DNA of 64,000 nt, taken from Ophioderma brevispina. Its lineage: Eukaryota; Echinodermata; Ophiuroidea; Amphilepidida; Ophiodermatidae. Below, one piece after another: positions 37,598-49,327 of this stretch; position 1 is the stretch's first letter, and each line of letters opens with the position of its first letter. The position numbers were made by a program, and so were the translations under genes. Location: the NCBI GenBank assembly GCA_023653785.1, contig JAMKCH010012582.1:93011-157010 (forward strand), in the 5' to 3' direction. The notes below the pieces were generated by a model. The model was not told where the DNA came from, did not search any database, and was given only the letters and a program-made list of their open reading frames with translations.

Positions 37598-37975
37598 GAG
37601 TGCCGTGGTCTAATGGTTAGGGAGCTTGCCTTTGGACCCAAGGGTCCCGGGTTCAAATCTCGGTGGGGGTACTTGCTGGATTTATTCTAGGTACTCAATT
37701 CTGGATTTAATTTTGTGTAAGTGATATTGGTTAACCTCAGAATTACCACTCTCTTCATGGTTCATTTGATATGGGTAAAGGAACCATGAAAGCTCTCACC
37801 TCCCATTCTTGTGTGTGTGTAGTTGGTTAGGTTTGTTGGATTTTGTTGAAACATGGCGCTGATTGAGCTGCTGCCCGAATGTGCATTGTTTCGTGGTGAG
37901 TAGTTTGTTGTAGGTCTCTGGCAATTTGCTACGGGCCACGATACGAGATTAAATAATCCAGTTATTATTATTATT
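37598..37975 (+). repeat. tRNA-derived SINE
   Basis: A box TGGTCTAATGG (37606-37616) and B box GGTTCAAATCT (37650-37660) are spaced as in a tRNA. The body runs to an (ATT)n tail near 37970. The head resembles a Gln/Glu-type tRNA but no complete acceptor stem is seen. Confidence 0.8.
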
Positions 37976-38103
37976 ACAAATATTAAATATTTAATTGCAA
38001 CATTATGACAATATGCTTAAACACAAAACAGTGATGTGTGTATCAGAGTTAGCAAAGTATTATAATGAACTTTGTTCGACTGTATTGAACGTTACCACAG
38101 CAA

Positions 38104-38337
38104 TCAATTGCTAAATTGATTGTTCACCTGCTCAGTGAGCAAATCATGGAAATAATTTTCAAATTGAGCCTTTTGGCAATTATCCAGAAAACAAGAATGG
38201 TCAGAAATAAGGTTTTTTAAATTTAAAAGAACGCGAAGAAAATCAAAACACATGGTGAAAGGAAGATCCGTAAGGACAACCGTTATTAAAATAAAGCATT
38301 CACCAACCACAGTGTCATCATCTGGGACAATGGTCAA
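38104..38337 (-). other. Open frame of unknown nature after an acceptor-like site
   Basis: A minus-strand frame of about 72 codons follows CCATTGTCCCAG and ends in TGA (DDDTVVGECF... LLTEQVNNQFSN). It looks helical and leucine-rich but I do not recognise it. It is not ankyrin and does not belong in mib1, whose flanking exons already join in phase. It could be a chance frame, a transposon remnant or an exon of a nested gene. Confidence 0.2.
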
Positions 38338-38660
38338 AGGTCAACAAGGTCACTAGAGGTCACCAACACATGTGAAACTACCCAAGCACCATGGTATCCA
38401 AGTGTAATTAAAATTGATCAACACAAGTGGAAACACCAAGCAATTTGAGAAATCCGACCATTTTTGGGCCACGACTGCTAATGACCTCTAGAAGACCTTT
38501 GACCCCACTCTTGACAGGGTAACTTGTGGGGCACTACCCAAAGACCATTACATGCAAGTGCCATGAAAATATGTTCACGTATGTGGAAACAGTGAGCAAT
38601 TATGTTTAGGGTTAACATTTGGGTCAACATTTTTACCACAGACACACACACACAGACACC
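38338..38660 (+). repeat. Single-copy relative of the 56-58 kb AGGTCA array
   Basis: Shares with the array the phrases AGGTCACCAACA, ACTACCCAAGCACCAT, GGTATCCAAGTGT, ACACCAAGCAATTT and GACCATTTTTGG. The terminal segment (GACCTCTAGA, ACATGCAAGTGCCAT, GAGCAATTATGTTTAGG) matches 58430-58565. It ends in a CACACA tract. This may be the founding element. Confidence 0.75.
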
Positions 38661-38734
38661 AAGACAGATACACATTCTACCAAAGCAATCTCTATGTGCT
38701 CTCCTGCAGACAACACAAAAATGTTCTCATTTTC

Positions 38735-39005
38735 AGTGCATAAAGGTCCGTTCATACTTCCACTACACTGCATTGCTGTGCAGTAAATTTACTGCAACGT
38801 TCCGTCACTTCCACTGCACTCCTAATCGATTTACTGCAGGTCAACCCAGACTGCAGGTCACGGGTTGCAGTGCGTTGCAGTAAAACTTGCAAAGGATTGC
38901 CATAAAATTGACGTACTGCACCCCACTGCATCTTGATGCATCACCAGTTGAAATCATTGTAACTTTGTTGCAGTACTGCATTGCATTGCAGCATAATGCA
39001 AGTGA
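38735..39005. repeat. TGCAGT-rich segment next to a mib1 exon
   Basis: More than ten TGCAGT/ACTGCA words occur in about 270 bases, many as short palindromes, beginning GGTCCGTTCATACTTCC. It ends 25 bases beyond the exon's donor. It probably represents a small foldback element. Confidence 0.5.
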
Positions 39006-39030
39006 TTGCAATAACAATTCCTATACATAC

Positions 39031-39138
39031 CTCCATCTCCAGATCTGCCTGGTGTCTGACAAGTATCTTGATGACATCAATGTGGCCATTTTGACTAGCT
39101 GCTTGAAGGGCAGTATGGCCAGCAAACTGCTGATTAAC
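39031..39138 (-). CDS. mib1: mib1 exon encoding ankyrin repeat 1
   Basis: This intact 36-codon exon follows the acceptor TATTGCATTTAG and ends with donor GTATGT. It reads [20 protein letters not shown] at its start, matching the first ankyrin repeat of Mind bomb 1 ([17 protein letters not shown] is a hallmark of this family), and closes with ADLEME. It joins in phase 0 to the upstream exon (…RPDTN) and in phase 0 to the downstream exon (DKDGDRA…) at 7168. The protein ubiquitinates Notch ligands at the plasma membrane of signal-sending cells. Ankyrin repeats lie between the substrate-binding N-terminal half and the RING fingers. No frame problem is seen here. Confidence 0.95.
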
Positions 39139-39139
39139 C

Positions 39140-41950
39140 TAAATGCAATACAGAAAAATCAGCAACAATCAATGACTATAATAAGTTCATGCCAATTTGT
39201 TACCTCGAGGAGGAGGAGAGGTATTAGTAATTTAGAAACAGCACAGCTATCAAGTCATTTTTAGTGTCAAAAGATACTTTATTTCAAATTCATTTATTAT
39301 CATATACATGTTAGGGTAGAAAGCCCAGTTTAGAAGCAGGAGGAAACCCGGTACGGAGGAAACCTTCAAGGACCGATAGGACTGGAAAACCTAACGCACA
39401 TGAAATCGTAGACCCGACTGAGGGTCGAACTCGGGACCACAGTGGTGCGAAGCGAGAGAAGACCCCCCGCACTAACCCGACCCCCCCCCCCCCACCTAAT
39501 TGTCCTCGAAAACTAGCCAAGGTAGGAATTGGTTTTAAACTTGGTCAAAAGTCAAATCTATGTTTTAAAGGGGTCAACTGTGCGCGTACCATTCGTAAGA
39601 ATAGGGATTGATACAGGGACCCTTTGTAAAGTTAATACCAATGAGTAAGGGTTACTCAACTTGCAAAGGGTCACTTGAGTACGTCCAAGGTTGAAAGGTG
39701 TTATTCTGATCATCTTTGGGAGCCAGACTTACCCAGTATTCATTTGTATCAGAAGAAAGGCCTTAAGGTTTCTCATTGTTGTCCTGAAATTTCAGCCTTT
39801 AATTCATTTTTTTCTTTCAAAGGCTGACCATCAACAATAGCACATTAGTAAAGAGGGATCAGCTGGGGCCAGAGGTTCTACATGTATTTATTTCCCAAGG
39901 GAACTTATTAACGGATGTGTGTGTTCCAATGTAAACCTCACATTTTTTTTAAATTACTCACATTTCATTTAATTTTTCAAACCAAAAATATCCCAGGACA
40001 GCTGTATTGAGATACAGCATTGGAAACTGTTTGGGATGGAATACATAGCGAGCATAAAATCACCTTTAAGTGGATTTCAATACTGATTCGCAGGAAGTAG
40101 TATATAGTGACAACAGAGACATTGAATTTGCATATTTTTTGAAATACCCCAATAGGTTACCACCAAAACATGAAAACTATAGATTAAAGTGATATGCAGC
40201 GATTGCTAATCCGAAACATCGAAAAAATAATCAAAATTCATTATTTTTATTTGTTACTGGCCCATGGATATGCGAACATAACCTGCAAGGGTTGGCTTGA
40301 AAGCGGGTCTTAAAGACAAGGCAGAGTACTTTTTATCGATCTGTAATTTCTATTCATGCGTATCAAAATTCTGACTTGGAGGAGCAAAAAAAAAAAGCCT
40401 TTTCTCGGTAAGAGCCCAGATCTTAAGGATGATATTCTGCACCATGACGTATAACAATTGACCTCAAACAACAAACATTATTGATCTTTGTTTATTCTTT
40501 GTACTTGTGGGTAGAAACCCACATTCAGATGTTAAGGTAGATTGCTGTATGATATTTGCGGGAAAACAGTATGACAAATTTCCTAATTTTTTACTATGGG
40601 TGGTTTGTTTCTGATTAAAGTAGTTATATGGATTTGTACATACTTACCTTTGATTTATAAGCTAAAAAAGGTATTCCCACATTTTTTTATTCTCTCACAT
40701 TACCTGCTTATGCCTTTAACTTGTTATGAGTTTTTAGTAACACCAAAAGGTTACCTTACCTCCGACGAGGTTGGGAATTTTCAGTACACCTTCAGCCTAT
40801 CAGAAACTTGATTTAAAGGTGGCAACGAGAGATTTCACATATCAGGTGTCCCGAAAATATGAAAATCCATTTCTGCATTGATTAACTTTCCATTAAAAAT
40901 CCCCCCCACCTGAAAGGACTAAGCTTAGAAATATTTCTTTCTCGGTACCAAAAATTTGAATTCTATTTTTTGTTAAGGGCAAATACTAAATTCAGCCTAT
41001 GTTTTATATTGAAATATGACCACATGAAAAGACCTTTTGTTTTCACTTTTAAGTAAGGCATTTCTGTACCCAACTACCAGGTAAAATTATATAGGGTCTA
41101 ATCTATATGAAATAACTACAAATGTCACAATATATGGACGACTCAAATCTCTTGTTGCACCTTTAAAAACATGAGGCAGAAAGCGTGATACCATATTCCG
41201 ATGCAAACATGCGACCCCCCACTTAACCGACAAAAGGTAAATATTTAGGTGTCATTCAATATATGAAGTTATTATGGGGTTTCAATCAAAACGAATAAAA
41301 TAATTTAGGCATTTTCTATTCCTCTCACATACACAGTCACATTCCTGTGGATGTACGGCGGGCGTGTCCCAAATTGACTGCAGCAGAAAGCTTTAGGGGC
41401 CATATACATTCCACACATTACGCTAACCGCAAACCAATGAAGGCATGGGTGGTCCATACTGTCTGCTCATCAAACCATTTTTGTTCTATTCAAGAACAGT
41501 GAGGGCAGCATACTGTATTCCTAGCAATTGCCAGATGGTGTAGGCTATCCAACTACACCTCACTCATGCTCAGCTGGTTGATTAAAAGGATATACCAGCC
41601 ATTTCATTTTGAAAGAAAATTAAGACAAATTTTTTGGGTTTAATATGATAGCTTTGATCAAGGAATTAGGAGAGGAACCAAATTTTTTTTTCCTCCAATG
41701 TGGAAATTTGGAATGATTGTTTTGACTCGAGCTGGGTGCTAAAATTGCACTGCACACAAATTTAATGCATTGTATATGATTTATATGCATTGTTTGACAG
41801 TTTGAAACATAATTTTGTGTGACTATATGATGCATGTATAAAACAAATCGGGTTTATATCTAGTTCCATAAGCCTGCAAAATTCAGAATAATTTGCATAT
41901 CAGTTTGTAAATTGTGGTACCACTTCAATGCAGGTGATCTTCAGTTGGCA
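39140..41950. other. Intron between mib1 exons, no gene recognised
   Basis: Mostly unassigned. A segment near 39300-39520 ends in a run of 14 C and has a B-box-like GAGTTCGACCC on the minus strand, possibly a SINE relic. A short phrase around 39605-39680 (AGGGACCCTT..., GGGTCACTTGAG) recurs at 51330-51400. Confidence 0.45.
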
Positions 41951-41955
41951 GTTTT

Positions 41956-42160
41956 CAGTGGCGGTAACCCACAACCTTTCGTCCAATGGTGGGGGCTGAA
42001 GGGGTGCCAAGACTTTTTGAGGGGGCAATTTGGGTCCTTCTCCATAGACACTGTACAAAAGGTCAGTTCATTTGGGGGGGCAGAAGGGGGGGGGCAAGGG
42101 TTTGATTTGGTTTGGGCTCTCGCCCCCCCTGCCCCCCCCCCCCCCGCGGGTTCGCCACTG
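41956..42160. mobile_element. hAT-like MITE with poly-C/G interior
   Basis: Left end CAGTGGCGGTAACCC and right end GCGGGTTCGCCACTG are inverted, typical of hAT termini (CAGTGGCG). The interior is GC-rich with long G and C runs. Flanks GCAGTTTT and CATTTTTT agree at only six of eight bases, so the 8-base duplication is uncertain. Confidence 0.75.
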
Positions 42161-42164
42161 CATT

Positions 42165-44200
42165 TTTTAACAAATTTCCCTTCATTTTAGTTGCATAATT
42201 TCACAAAAACCGCTGGTCTAAACGGCGGGAATTTAAGCACATTTCACGCCGTCAGGCGCAAGCGTCACCATCGGTCGCGCGTTGAATTTTTGCTGCGTAA
42301 TGAAGCGTGCGGTGTTTTAATGTACTTTTGCGCGAACGCATCTTTGAAAAACGAAAATAATATTTGAAAATGTAAACCAAAGCGCTAATTTAGACCAGAT
42401 GAAATTTCAATTTCTTCTAGTTTCCGGAGTTAGAGACAAATATTGTTTGATTCATAGTGCATAAAAGATGTTATTTTTTGTTTGAATTTGTGTAATATAT
42501 CAATTTTGAAGTTCAAAAGATAAAAGTGATTGCAGAAAGAGGACAGCTGAAATGGCGTGAAAAGTCACTTTTTACTAAAGCACGGATTTTCTCAATGTCA
42601 ATTTCGCAAAATTTGGCCAATTTTCAGACAAGATAACTCCAAAAAAATACGACAGTAAAAGTTAAGGTCTTCCTCTGGAGGGTTTCTCAATTTTCATTTT
42701 TCGATTTCAACTAAAAGATATTCGCAATATATACTCAAATTTTGGAAAAGAAAAGTAAAAATCACACTTTTTTTGTTTTTTTGACATTTTTCCTTATATT
42801 TCGAAAAGTAAGCTCTATTTTTAAAAAATGAAAAAACCGTCCCTAGACAAATTTGTCTTGTTTCTAAAAATAACATAAGAAATCATGAAAATTCTAATTG
42901 TTTTTTGTTATGCTGTCTGAAAATTTTGGGGCAAAATCGTGTTTTTTTTTAGTATTTTTCTCAAAAATACGGAAAGTTTTACATTAATCTGCGGCCATAT
43001 CGGGTTCATCGTCCAATTTTTTTCTAGAAAAGTACGTGTTATAGGCCGGATCAGACCGTATCAAATAAATAAAAATATTTGCAAAGTTACAAACCAAAAT
43101 AGATAATACTCGGAAACTCAAGGTTCACACTGCCCTTAAATGTGAAATCTTGTTTTGTCTTTATATCTCAGCCAGCCAATTTGATTGGCTATTCATTGGG
43201 ACCTGTGATGTACAAGTAATTAGCCAATTACTCTCTACCAATGTATCGACTTTGAGCAACTCACATAATTCAAAGCACAAAAACACTCTGCACAAAATGG
43301 AAACTGGTATTGCCCCATAGTCCCCATAATTTCAGACTAAAACTTGTAGAGACGGGTAAGAAAAGCTAAAAGTTGCAAATCTATTAATTGTATTTTGTAT
43401 CCATCAAGGGGTCTATCATATTCTACCAATTAGTGAGCCAATCACAGATACTGTAAGAATGGCGATACAGCTGGGGGGGGGGGTAACCAAAGAGCACTTT
43501 ACCCAGTGCACTGGTTGGAATGTTTGGTAAGTTGTGTTTGACAAGAACAATTAGTGATTGGCTTTTTGTATTAATTTTTAAAGTTTTGTTAGGGAATAAC
43601 AAACAGTTTCTCAGTCTGTAAGTAAGCAAAAATCCAAAAGACAAATTTAAGTGCCATATGTATAAAGTGAGATTCCAGGATTGATACATTTTATCTGCGC
43701 TCAGGAATGTATAGCAGACAATTCTTTGGCTGCTGAAAGAATATAAAAATGGCTATGAAATAGTTATTCAAAAACTTGAAGATTGCTCCTTGCCTACAAT
43801 TCCAGAATGAAATTTTGAACTGGTTCTTCTTAGAGCTATCAGTATGCAAGGGGTGACCGACATGGTTCATTTCTAGTTATTTTGTTCTGAACTATTCAAA
43901 GCTACTCAGTTCTAAACTTGTCCGATGGCATACACATTAACCCCCAAGCATTATACTTTGTCTTGTCTGAAGTATGAAGTGACGACATGCGCATACATCC
44001 TGTGGCGCCTTTCAGTTGCAGTGCGCTTGTGCTTTGCCTACACGCGCTGAAAGTCGGTACAATGTCTACGCCCGTGTCACTACCTCATACTTCAAGCTGG
44101 ATGGACAGAGTATATATGCCTTTCATACAGCATTTCTGAATGACTAATTACATCATATTTTCATTTAAATAAATAGTTAATATGCAGCAGTCTGACTCCA
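42165..44200. other. Intronic stretch, no gene recognised
   Basis: AT-rich sequence with a G11 run near 43470. No exon is expected because the flanking mib1 exons join in phase. No terminal repeats identified. Confidence 0.45.
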
Positions 44201-44206
44201 AAATAT

Positions 44207-44561
44207 TTAAAGGTCCATGGCCTGATCGCTAATAGCCTCGTCCCCAGAAGCCCTAGATTTTACCGGAAGTGGTCAATATTTTGGTATCAGAAGAAAGCTA
44301 CTATTTTTCTCATTTACCCTGTGAAATCTTAGAGCCAAAGGATGTTTGGTTTGGAAGTTATGAGCGAAAATGTGCCTCATTTTGGTCGATCAATACTAAT
44401 TTTACACAGTACTCTATGGGACTTACAAAATCACATTTTTAGCACTCGCATCAAAACGGTATGAAATATCAGCGCGAAATTTTACAAATGGGGTTTTGGA
44501 GTGAAGGGAAACCTATTAAGATGAAAACTTCATATCCTTAAATCAGGCCATCCCCCTTTAA
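44207..44561 (+). mobile_element. TTAA MITE, family T1, best copy
   Basis: Perfect TTAA at 44207-44210 and 44558-44561 flank ends AGGTCCATGGCCTGAT and ATCAGGCCATCCCCCT, which are inverted with three mismatched positions. TTAA duplication is the hallmark of piggyBac-type transposition. The interior has no open frame. Related copies lie at 10012, 25572/30834 and 59470. Confidence 0.85.
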
Positions 44562-44676
44562 GCTCTAGCCTCTTCAGCCCTACCACCATTTTACCACATT
44601 GCTGATTGGCTAAAAAAATCACATAAGTCCCATTGTGACCAATCAGCAGATAGTACTCATGGGGTTAAATCATACA

Positions 44677-45377
44677 TATCGTCACCCACATCACATACTG
44701 TCTAATCTGATGAAACAGAGTTTCCTAGAAAATTTGGGATGAAAACCTTTCTGGAAACATTTCTTTCACATACAACACTTGGCATGTGTATAATTCTTTT
44801 ATGGCAAATAATGCTTAGAAGGGACTTTAAATTTGAATATTATAAAAATATATATTATGTTTTATTACTCTAAATATATTTTCGAAGTCATAGATCTCTA
44901 TGTGAAATTCGCCGTTTTGATTTCTGCTCCCGATTTTTGCAGATAAGACAGTATGTGAAACGTGCCTCGTGTGAGGAGAAAGCTCGCAGTGTAGATACGA
45001 CAAAGACAGTATGTGAAACTTGTTTCATGTGCAGGAGAATGCTCGCATTGTTGATACGATGCAGAAAATACAGAATGTGAAACACGTTTCATGTGAGGAG
45101 AACACTCACACTGTAGATACGATGCAGATAAGAGAGTATGTAAAATTCCATATGCCGAATTAGCCTAATCTTAGTCAAATAGATCTATCTGTATGTGAAA
45201 TGCCATATTTTACAATCACAAGACACAAAGGCCTAATTAATATCGCAGTAATTAGAGCACACCCACTTTTATAGTTTGGTGTATTTGTAGTACTCAACAA
45301 TACACATCCACATACCGAATATCTCAAAAAAATTTTAAAATGTCAGATAAGACAGTATGTGATGTGGGTGATGACAT
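44677..45377. mobile_element. MITE with internal ~62-bp tandem repeats
   Basis: Left terminus GTCACCCACATCACATACTG and right terminus CAGTATGTGATGTGGGTGA(T) are inverted over about 30 bases. Between about 44940 and 45140 lie three to four ~62-base repeats, each with ACAGTATGTGAAA, CATGTGAGGAGAA and GTAGATACGA. The repeats reuse the inner end of the terminal repeat. The right end is 84 bases from a mib1 exon. Confidence 0.75.
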
Positions 45378-45460
45378 CATTATGAATACTTCTCTTAAAA
45401 CTTATCTAATAAATCCCATATTTTTTTCATGCAAAGTGCACTGTATTCTTGTCATCTTAC

Positions 45461-45594
45461 ATTGGTATCTGGCCTGGCTAAGATTTCTTCACATTTTGCA
45501 GAGTCCCCATTAGCAGCTGCCTTCACTAGTTCCTCATTAACATCCCCAGTGATGTGAGTTTCAAATAACTTCTTAAGGAGAGCCGACAACCTCT
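45461..45594 (-). CDS. mib1: mib1 exon linking the REP region to the ankyrin domain
   Basis: The exon follows acceptor GGATTTCAG and ends with donor GTAAGA. It starts in phase 1 and reads [40 protein letters not shown] and PDTN. This corresponds to the Mind bomb 1 segment SGERLS.LLKKLFE...[14 protein letters not shown], which leads into the first ankyrin repeat. The reading frame is intact over 134 bases. The codon split across the upstream junction restores the glutamate of SERLS. Intron sequence on its upstream side begins with a ~50-bp minisatellite and a TTAA MITE. Confidence 0.95.
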
Positions 45595-45734
45595 CTGAAA
45601 TCCAAGAGATGATTTAATATATCTTAAAGACAACGAGCATAGAGGTGGTGTAGTTGTAAAGATGATTCCTTGGAAACAATAAATCTGAGTGAATAAGTAA
45701 TATGTACTGCTTTTTGTTAATGCATGCATATGTT

Positions 45735-46801
45735 GAGTTATCAGTAGTGGATCTGTGTAGGAGGGGTTTGGGGCTATGAATTTGAGTTATCAGTAGCAAA
45801 TCTTGGTAAGGGAGCTTTGCGGCTATGAATGTTGTCATAGCGGATCCACGCATGGTGGCCTTTAGGCTATACTGTTGAATTATCAGTAACAGATCAAGGG
45901 GGAATTGGAGCTATGAATGTTGCGATATCAGTAGTGGATTGTGGTGGAAGGGTTGGAGCTATGAGGCTTTGGGACTCTGGATGAGTTATTAGTAGCAGAT
46001 CTGGGGCCCGATCGGGGGGGGGGGGACTTTGAGGTTATGAATGTTGAATTATCAGAAGATCTTGGGGGGGCTTTGAGCTATGAAAGTTCAGTTAATATCT
46101 GTAGCAGATCTTAGGGAACTTTGAGACCATAAATGTTATCAATAGTGGATCCGGGTAGGAAGGTCTTTTGGGGCTATGAACGTTGAGCTATCAATAGTTC
46201 TTCTAGTGGTTCCAGGTAGGGAGGTTTGGGGGATATGTTGATTTATCGCTAGTGGATCCAGGTTAGGTACTTTGGGACCATGAATGTCAAGTTATCAGTG
46301 AGTAGCTGATCCAGGTTGGGTGGGGGCTATGTTGAAGTATCAGTAGCAAATGCAGGCGGTAGGGTTTTGAGGCTATAAATTTTGAGTTATCAGGATCCAA
46401 GTAAGAGGTTTTAAGGCTATGAATGTTAAGTTATCACTAGCAGATATATGCAAGGGATTTAATGGCTTTGAAAGTTATCTGTAGCGAATCCAGGTGGAGA
46501 GTATGGGCTATGACTGTCAGTTATTAGCAGATTCTGTAAGGGGCTTGGGGGTTATGAATTTTAGGTCATCACTATCAGATCTAGGTGGAGCTTTAGGCTA
46601 TGAATGCCATGTTATCAGCAGTGGATGCAAGGTGGAGATTTGGGCTATGAATGTTATCAGTAGTAGATGCAGGTAAGGCGGGCTTTGGGCTACAAATGCC
46701 GAATTATCAGCAGCAAATGCAGGTAAGGGATTTGGCCTATGAATGCAGAGGAGTTCTTGTAGGTAAGGGGGCTTTGAATGTTGTGCTATCAATAGGGAAT
46801 C
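45735..46801 (+). repeat. ~50-bp minisatellite
   Basis: About 20 diverged copies built around GTTATCAGTAG(C/T)(A/G)GATC, then GG(T/G)(A/G)GG, then TTTGGGGCTATGAAT. Copy length varies by several bases. The array is interrupted by a TTAA MITE at 46806 and one or two further units follow it to about 47215. Confidence 0.85.
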
Positions 46802-47154
46802 TTAAAGGCACTATCAGTGATTTGCTAGATAAAAAAATCGAAAAAAAAATCATCAAAAATAAGATTTTTGCAATTTTGTAACAAGTATTGGCATGTGATA
46901 AGTTTAAAAACAACCCAATAAGGACAAAATTGGATATTTCAGTCGTTACTGTTCGAACGGACACTTCCTACAACAGGTATTTGAATGGTGATTCATATCT
47001 TTGAATACTGCCGTTTTCTTCCTTTTCTATAATTTTTTCAGTTGGAAAATATACCTTATGAGAGTCCTACAGACTTATCCTTCGCTTATAAGCTATTTCT
47101 GCAAATTTCAAATATTTTTTTATCTTTCGGGTGAATCACTGATAGTGTCTTTAA
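46802..47154. mobile_element. TTAA MITE, family T2
   Basis: TTAA at 46802-46805 and 47151-47154 flank inverted ends AGGCACTATCAGTGATT and AATCACTGATAGTGTCT. It interrupts the minisatellite. The interior block (CTGCCGTTTTCTTCC, TTCAGTTGGAAAATA) recurs near 61455-61510 as a fragment and more weakly near 9090. Confidence 0.85.
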
Positions 47155-47214
47155 GTAATGGGTCTCTGGGCTATAAAGGTTGATTTATTGTGTATCTGGT
47201 GGGGGTTTGGGGCA

Positions 47215-48900
47215 ATGAAAGGACTACTCTTTACTAGAAACATTTACACTACACTTTTAAATCAAGTTCAAACTTACGCTTAGTCGATCATAAGTCTTTG
47301 TGTAATGGATCCCTGATATTAGGTGACCAAGCAAATTGAATTGAAGTCAGCCAAAATCATTTTTTGGTTTTGGTATTCCTTGAGGCTGGATCATCGGCTA
47401 TGGCATCATGCCCATATCTTGTTGAAATTTTTGTGAAATGTTGGTATTGATGAAAGAAACATGTATATCAATTTTTTTTTCCCAAAAGGCATTTTGGAAA
47501 TATATCAAATTCCCATAGACTTAGTTCAGGGACTGATTTTGGCAGTATAGAAATGGACCAAAATGTGGCCATTTTGTGAAAAACTACTACAAGTTTGGTG
47601 TTTGTTTTTGTTTTTATGGTTAGAGAAATATCAAACATGCATAGATTTTTTGTGTGTGTGTGTCATCAAAAACAAAACTGGTGGTTGCAACAACATCAGT
47701 ACTGCCAATGTACTTCCCCATTTTGGGTTAAGAATTTCTAAAAATACTGAAGATCCTACTTTTCATAATTTTTCCCAGAAGGAACTTCAACTCCCTTGCT
47801 GATAAGGTGTCATATGAAATGAAATCAAATTTAGAAATTCCCTCTCACGTTAGATATTGATGATTGAGGGTTTCTATTTTAAATACCAGGTGCTTTTAAT
47901 TTTTCATTTTTTTACCTGAAATCATTTTTCTCAAGTATTAAGCACTTGATTTTAAAAAAAAACAATGGCAAATTTTAGATATTTTATTTAGAAACACATT
48001 TCTGGAGTTTCAGCTTAAAAGGACTTTCCATCTAGACTGAGAAAATTATTTACTGGAAAAATACAAAATTTTCACAAAATAAATCAAAACACCGACACAA
48101 TTGTGCCTTCTCGAAACTCCAAAAACATGTGAAGAAAAGTTTAATTCTTACTACATTCAAGATGGACTAATCAATTTAGCAGATTTGATTTTATAGTTAT
48201 TTGTCTGTAACACCATTTTGTCCGATGATCCTACCTTAAAGAGCATTGTAAAAATTTTCATTCAGTGAAAACCCCACAATACGACATACAGATCACGAGA
48301 TATGGTATTTTGAACGACACGTCGAAAGCTAAGAAAAAGAGAAATAAATTAAGGTTTAAAGTTTCCATTATGTAAGTAGTAGTAGGTAGTTAAACCAAAA
48401 TTTTAAATCTGGTTTTGTCCCTGCTAATGGGGGTGGCCAGATTCACCTCACATTCACAGCAATACTGCTGTGTGAGGATTTATTAGAGCAAAAGATAATT
48501 GACCAGTTGCCCTTCCTGACGTCAATGTGCTGGATGGCCGCCATCAGCTCTCCTGAGCCAACAACCTTAAGGTAGATCTTGTTTTTAGTTATACCAAGGT
48601 AAACCAGCTACCCTCCACATTTAAAAAAAAACAATGGGGGTGAGTTTAGCCATACAAACCCGGCCCTGAGTCAATTAAGAGAGCTTTGACAAATAATCAT
48701 TTTTTCCCACTTACTGTTTTAAATTCATTTTTTTTAAAAAGACCACCAGATAATATACAAAAGACTCTTCTAACACTTTCTGGAAAAAGTCAATTTTCAT
48801 ATTTTCACCCTTCTGCACCTATTTTGGACCATATCTCAAAAAACTCATTTAGTGACTTCTGACTCATTTGCTTAATCACCTCACATATATCTCTACCAAC
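47215..48900. other. Intron between mib1 exons, no gene
   Basis: Unassigned AT-rich sequence. The phrase ACCAGCTACCCTCC with a nearby GGGGTG...GTTTAGC at about 48600-48650 recurs at 3935-3970, indicating a dispersed repeat. Confidence 0.45.
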
Positions 48901-49042
48901 CTGATGAGTTGCCCAGATTGCCGGTATCAGAAGCAACTTTGGTGACAGCCGCTGGGTTGTATGTCCACGAAGTCCCGCAAACTTCTACCTTCAGGTCGTT
49001 GTCATGGTAAATCTGCTGCACCCGGCCTATCTTTCCAAGGGT
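48901..49042 (-). CDS. mib1: mib1 exon encoding the second REP/SH3-like repeat
   Basis: Acceptor CTGAATTTAG and donor GTTGGT bound 142 bases that read without interruption as [40 protein letters not shown] and GNLGNSS. The stretch [24 protein letters not shown] is almost invariant in animal Mind bomb 1, which separates it from the paralogue Mib2 (whose equivalent region is clearly different). The region folds as a repeat that helps recognise the Jagged/Delta cytoplasmic tails. Start is phase 0 after …EAMLP and end is phase 1 before …ERLSALL. This is the clearest orthology evidence in the window. Confidence 0.97.
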
Positions 49043-49327
49043 CTAAATTCAGTGTATATAGTGTGCATTAATTGGTTAGCTTTACAGAACATTTTGGCAG
49101 ACATGACTTCAAAATTTGTACAACTTCATGCAAGGAGGAAATACTCTTGGTCTCCGAGGCCTCCTCCTAATGTACATTAGGTATTTGGCATTTCACCATA
49201 TTTATGACTAGCAAAACTTTCTATTCTTCAATATCAGGTTATAAGAAATAACTTCCTTTTGGATGGCCTTATTTTTTTGTTTTTTTGAGAAAGTGTAATG
49301 CATTTCACTTGTTCCCACAAAATGAGC

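Noticed and set aside
39300..39520. Minus-strand tRNA-derived SINE
   Set aside because: Only a B-box-like sequence is visible; no A box at the right distance and no tail, so not listed as a SINE.
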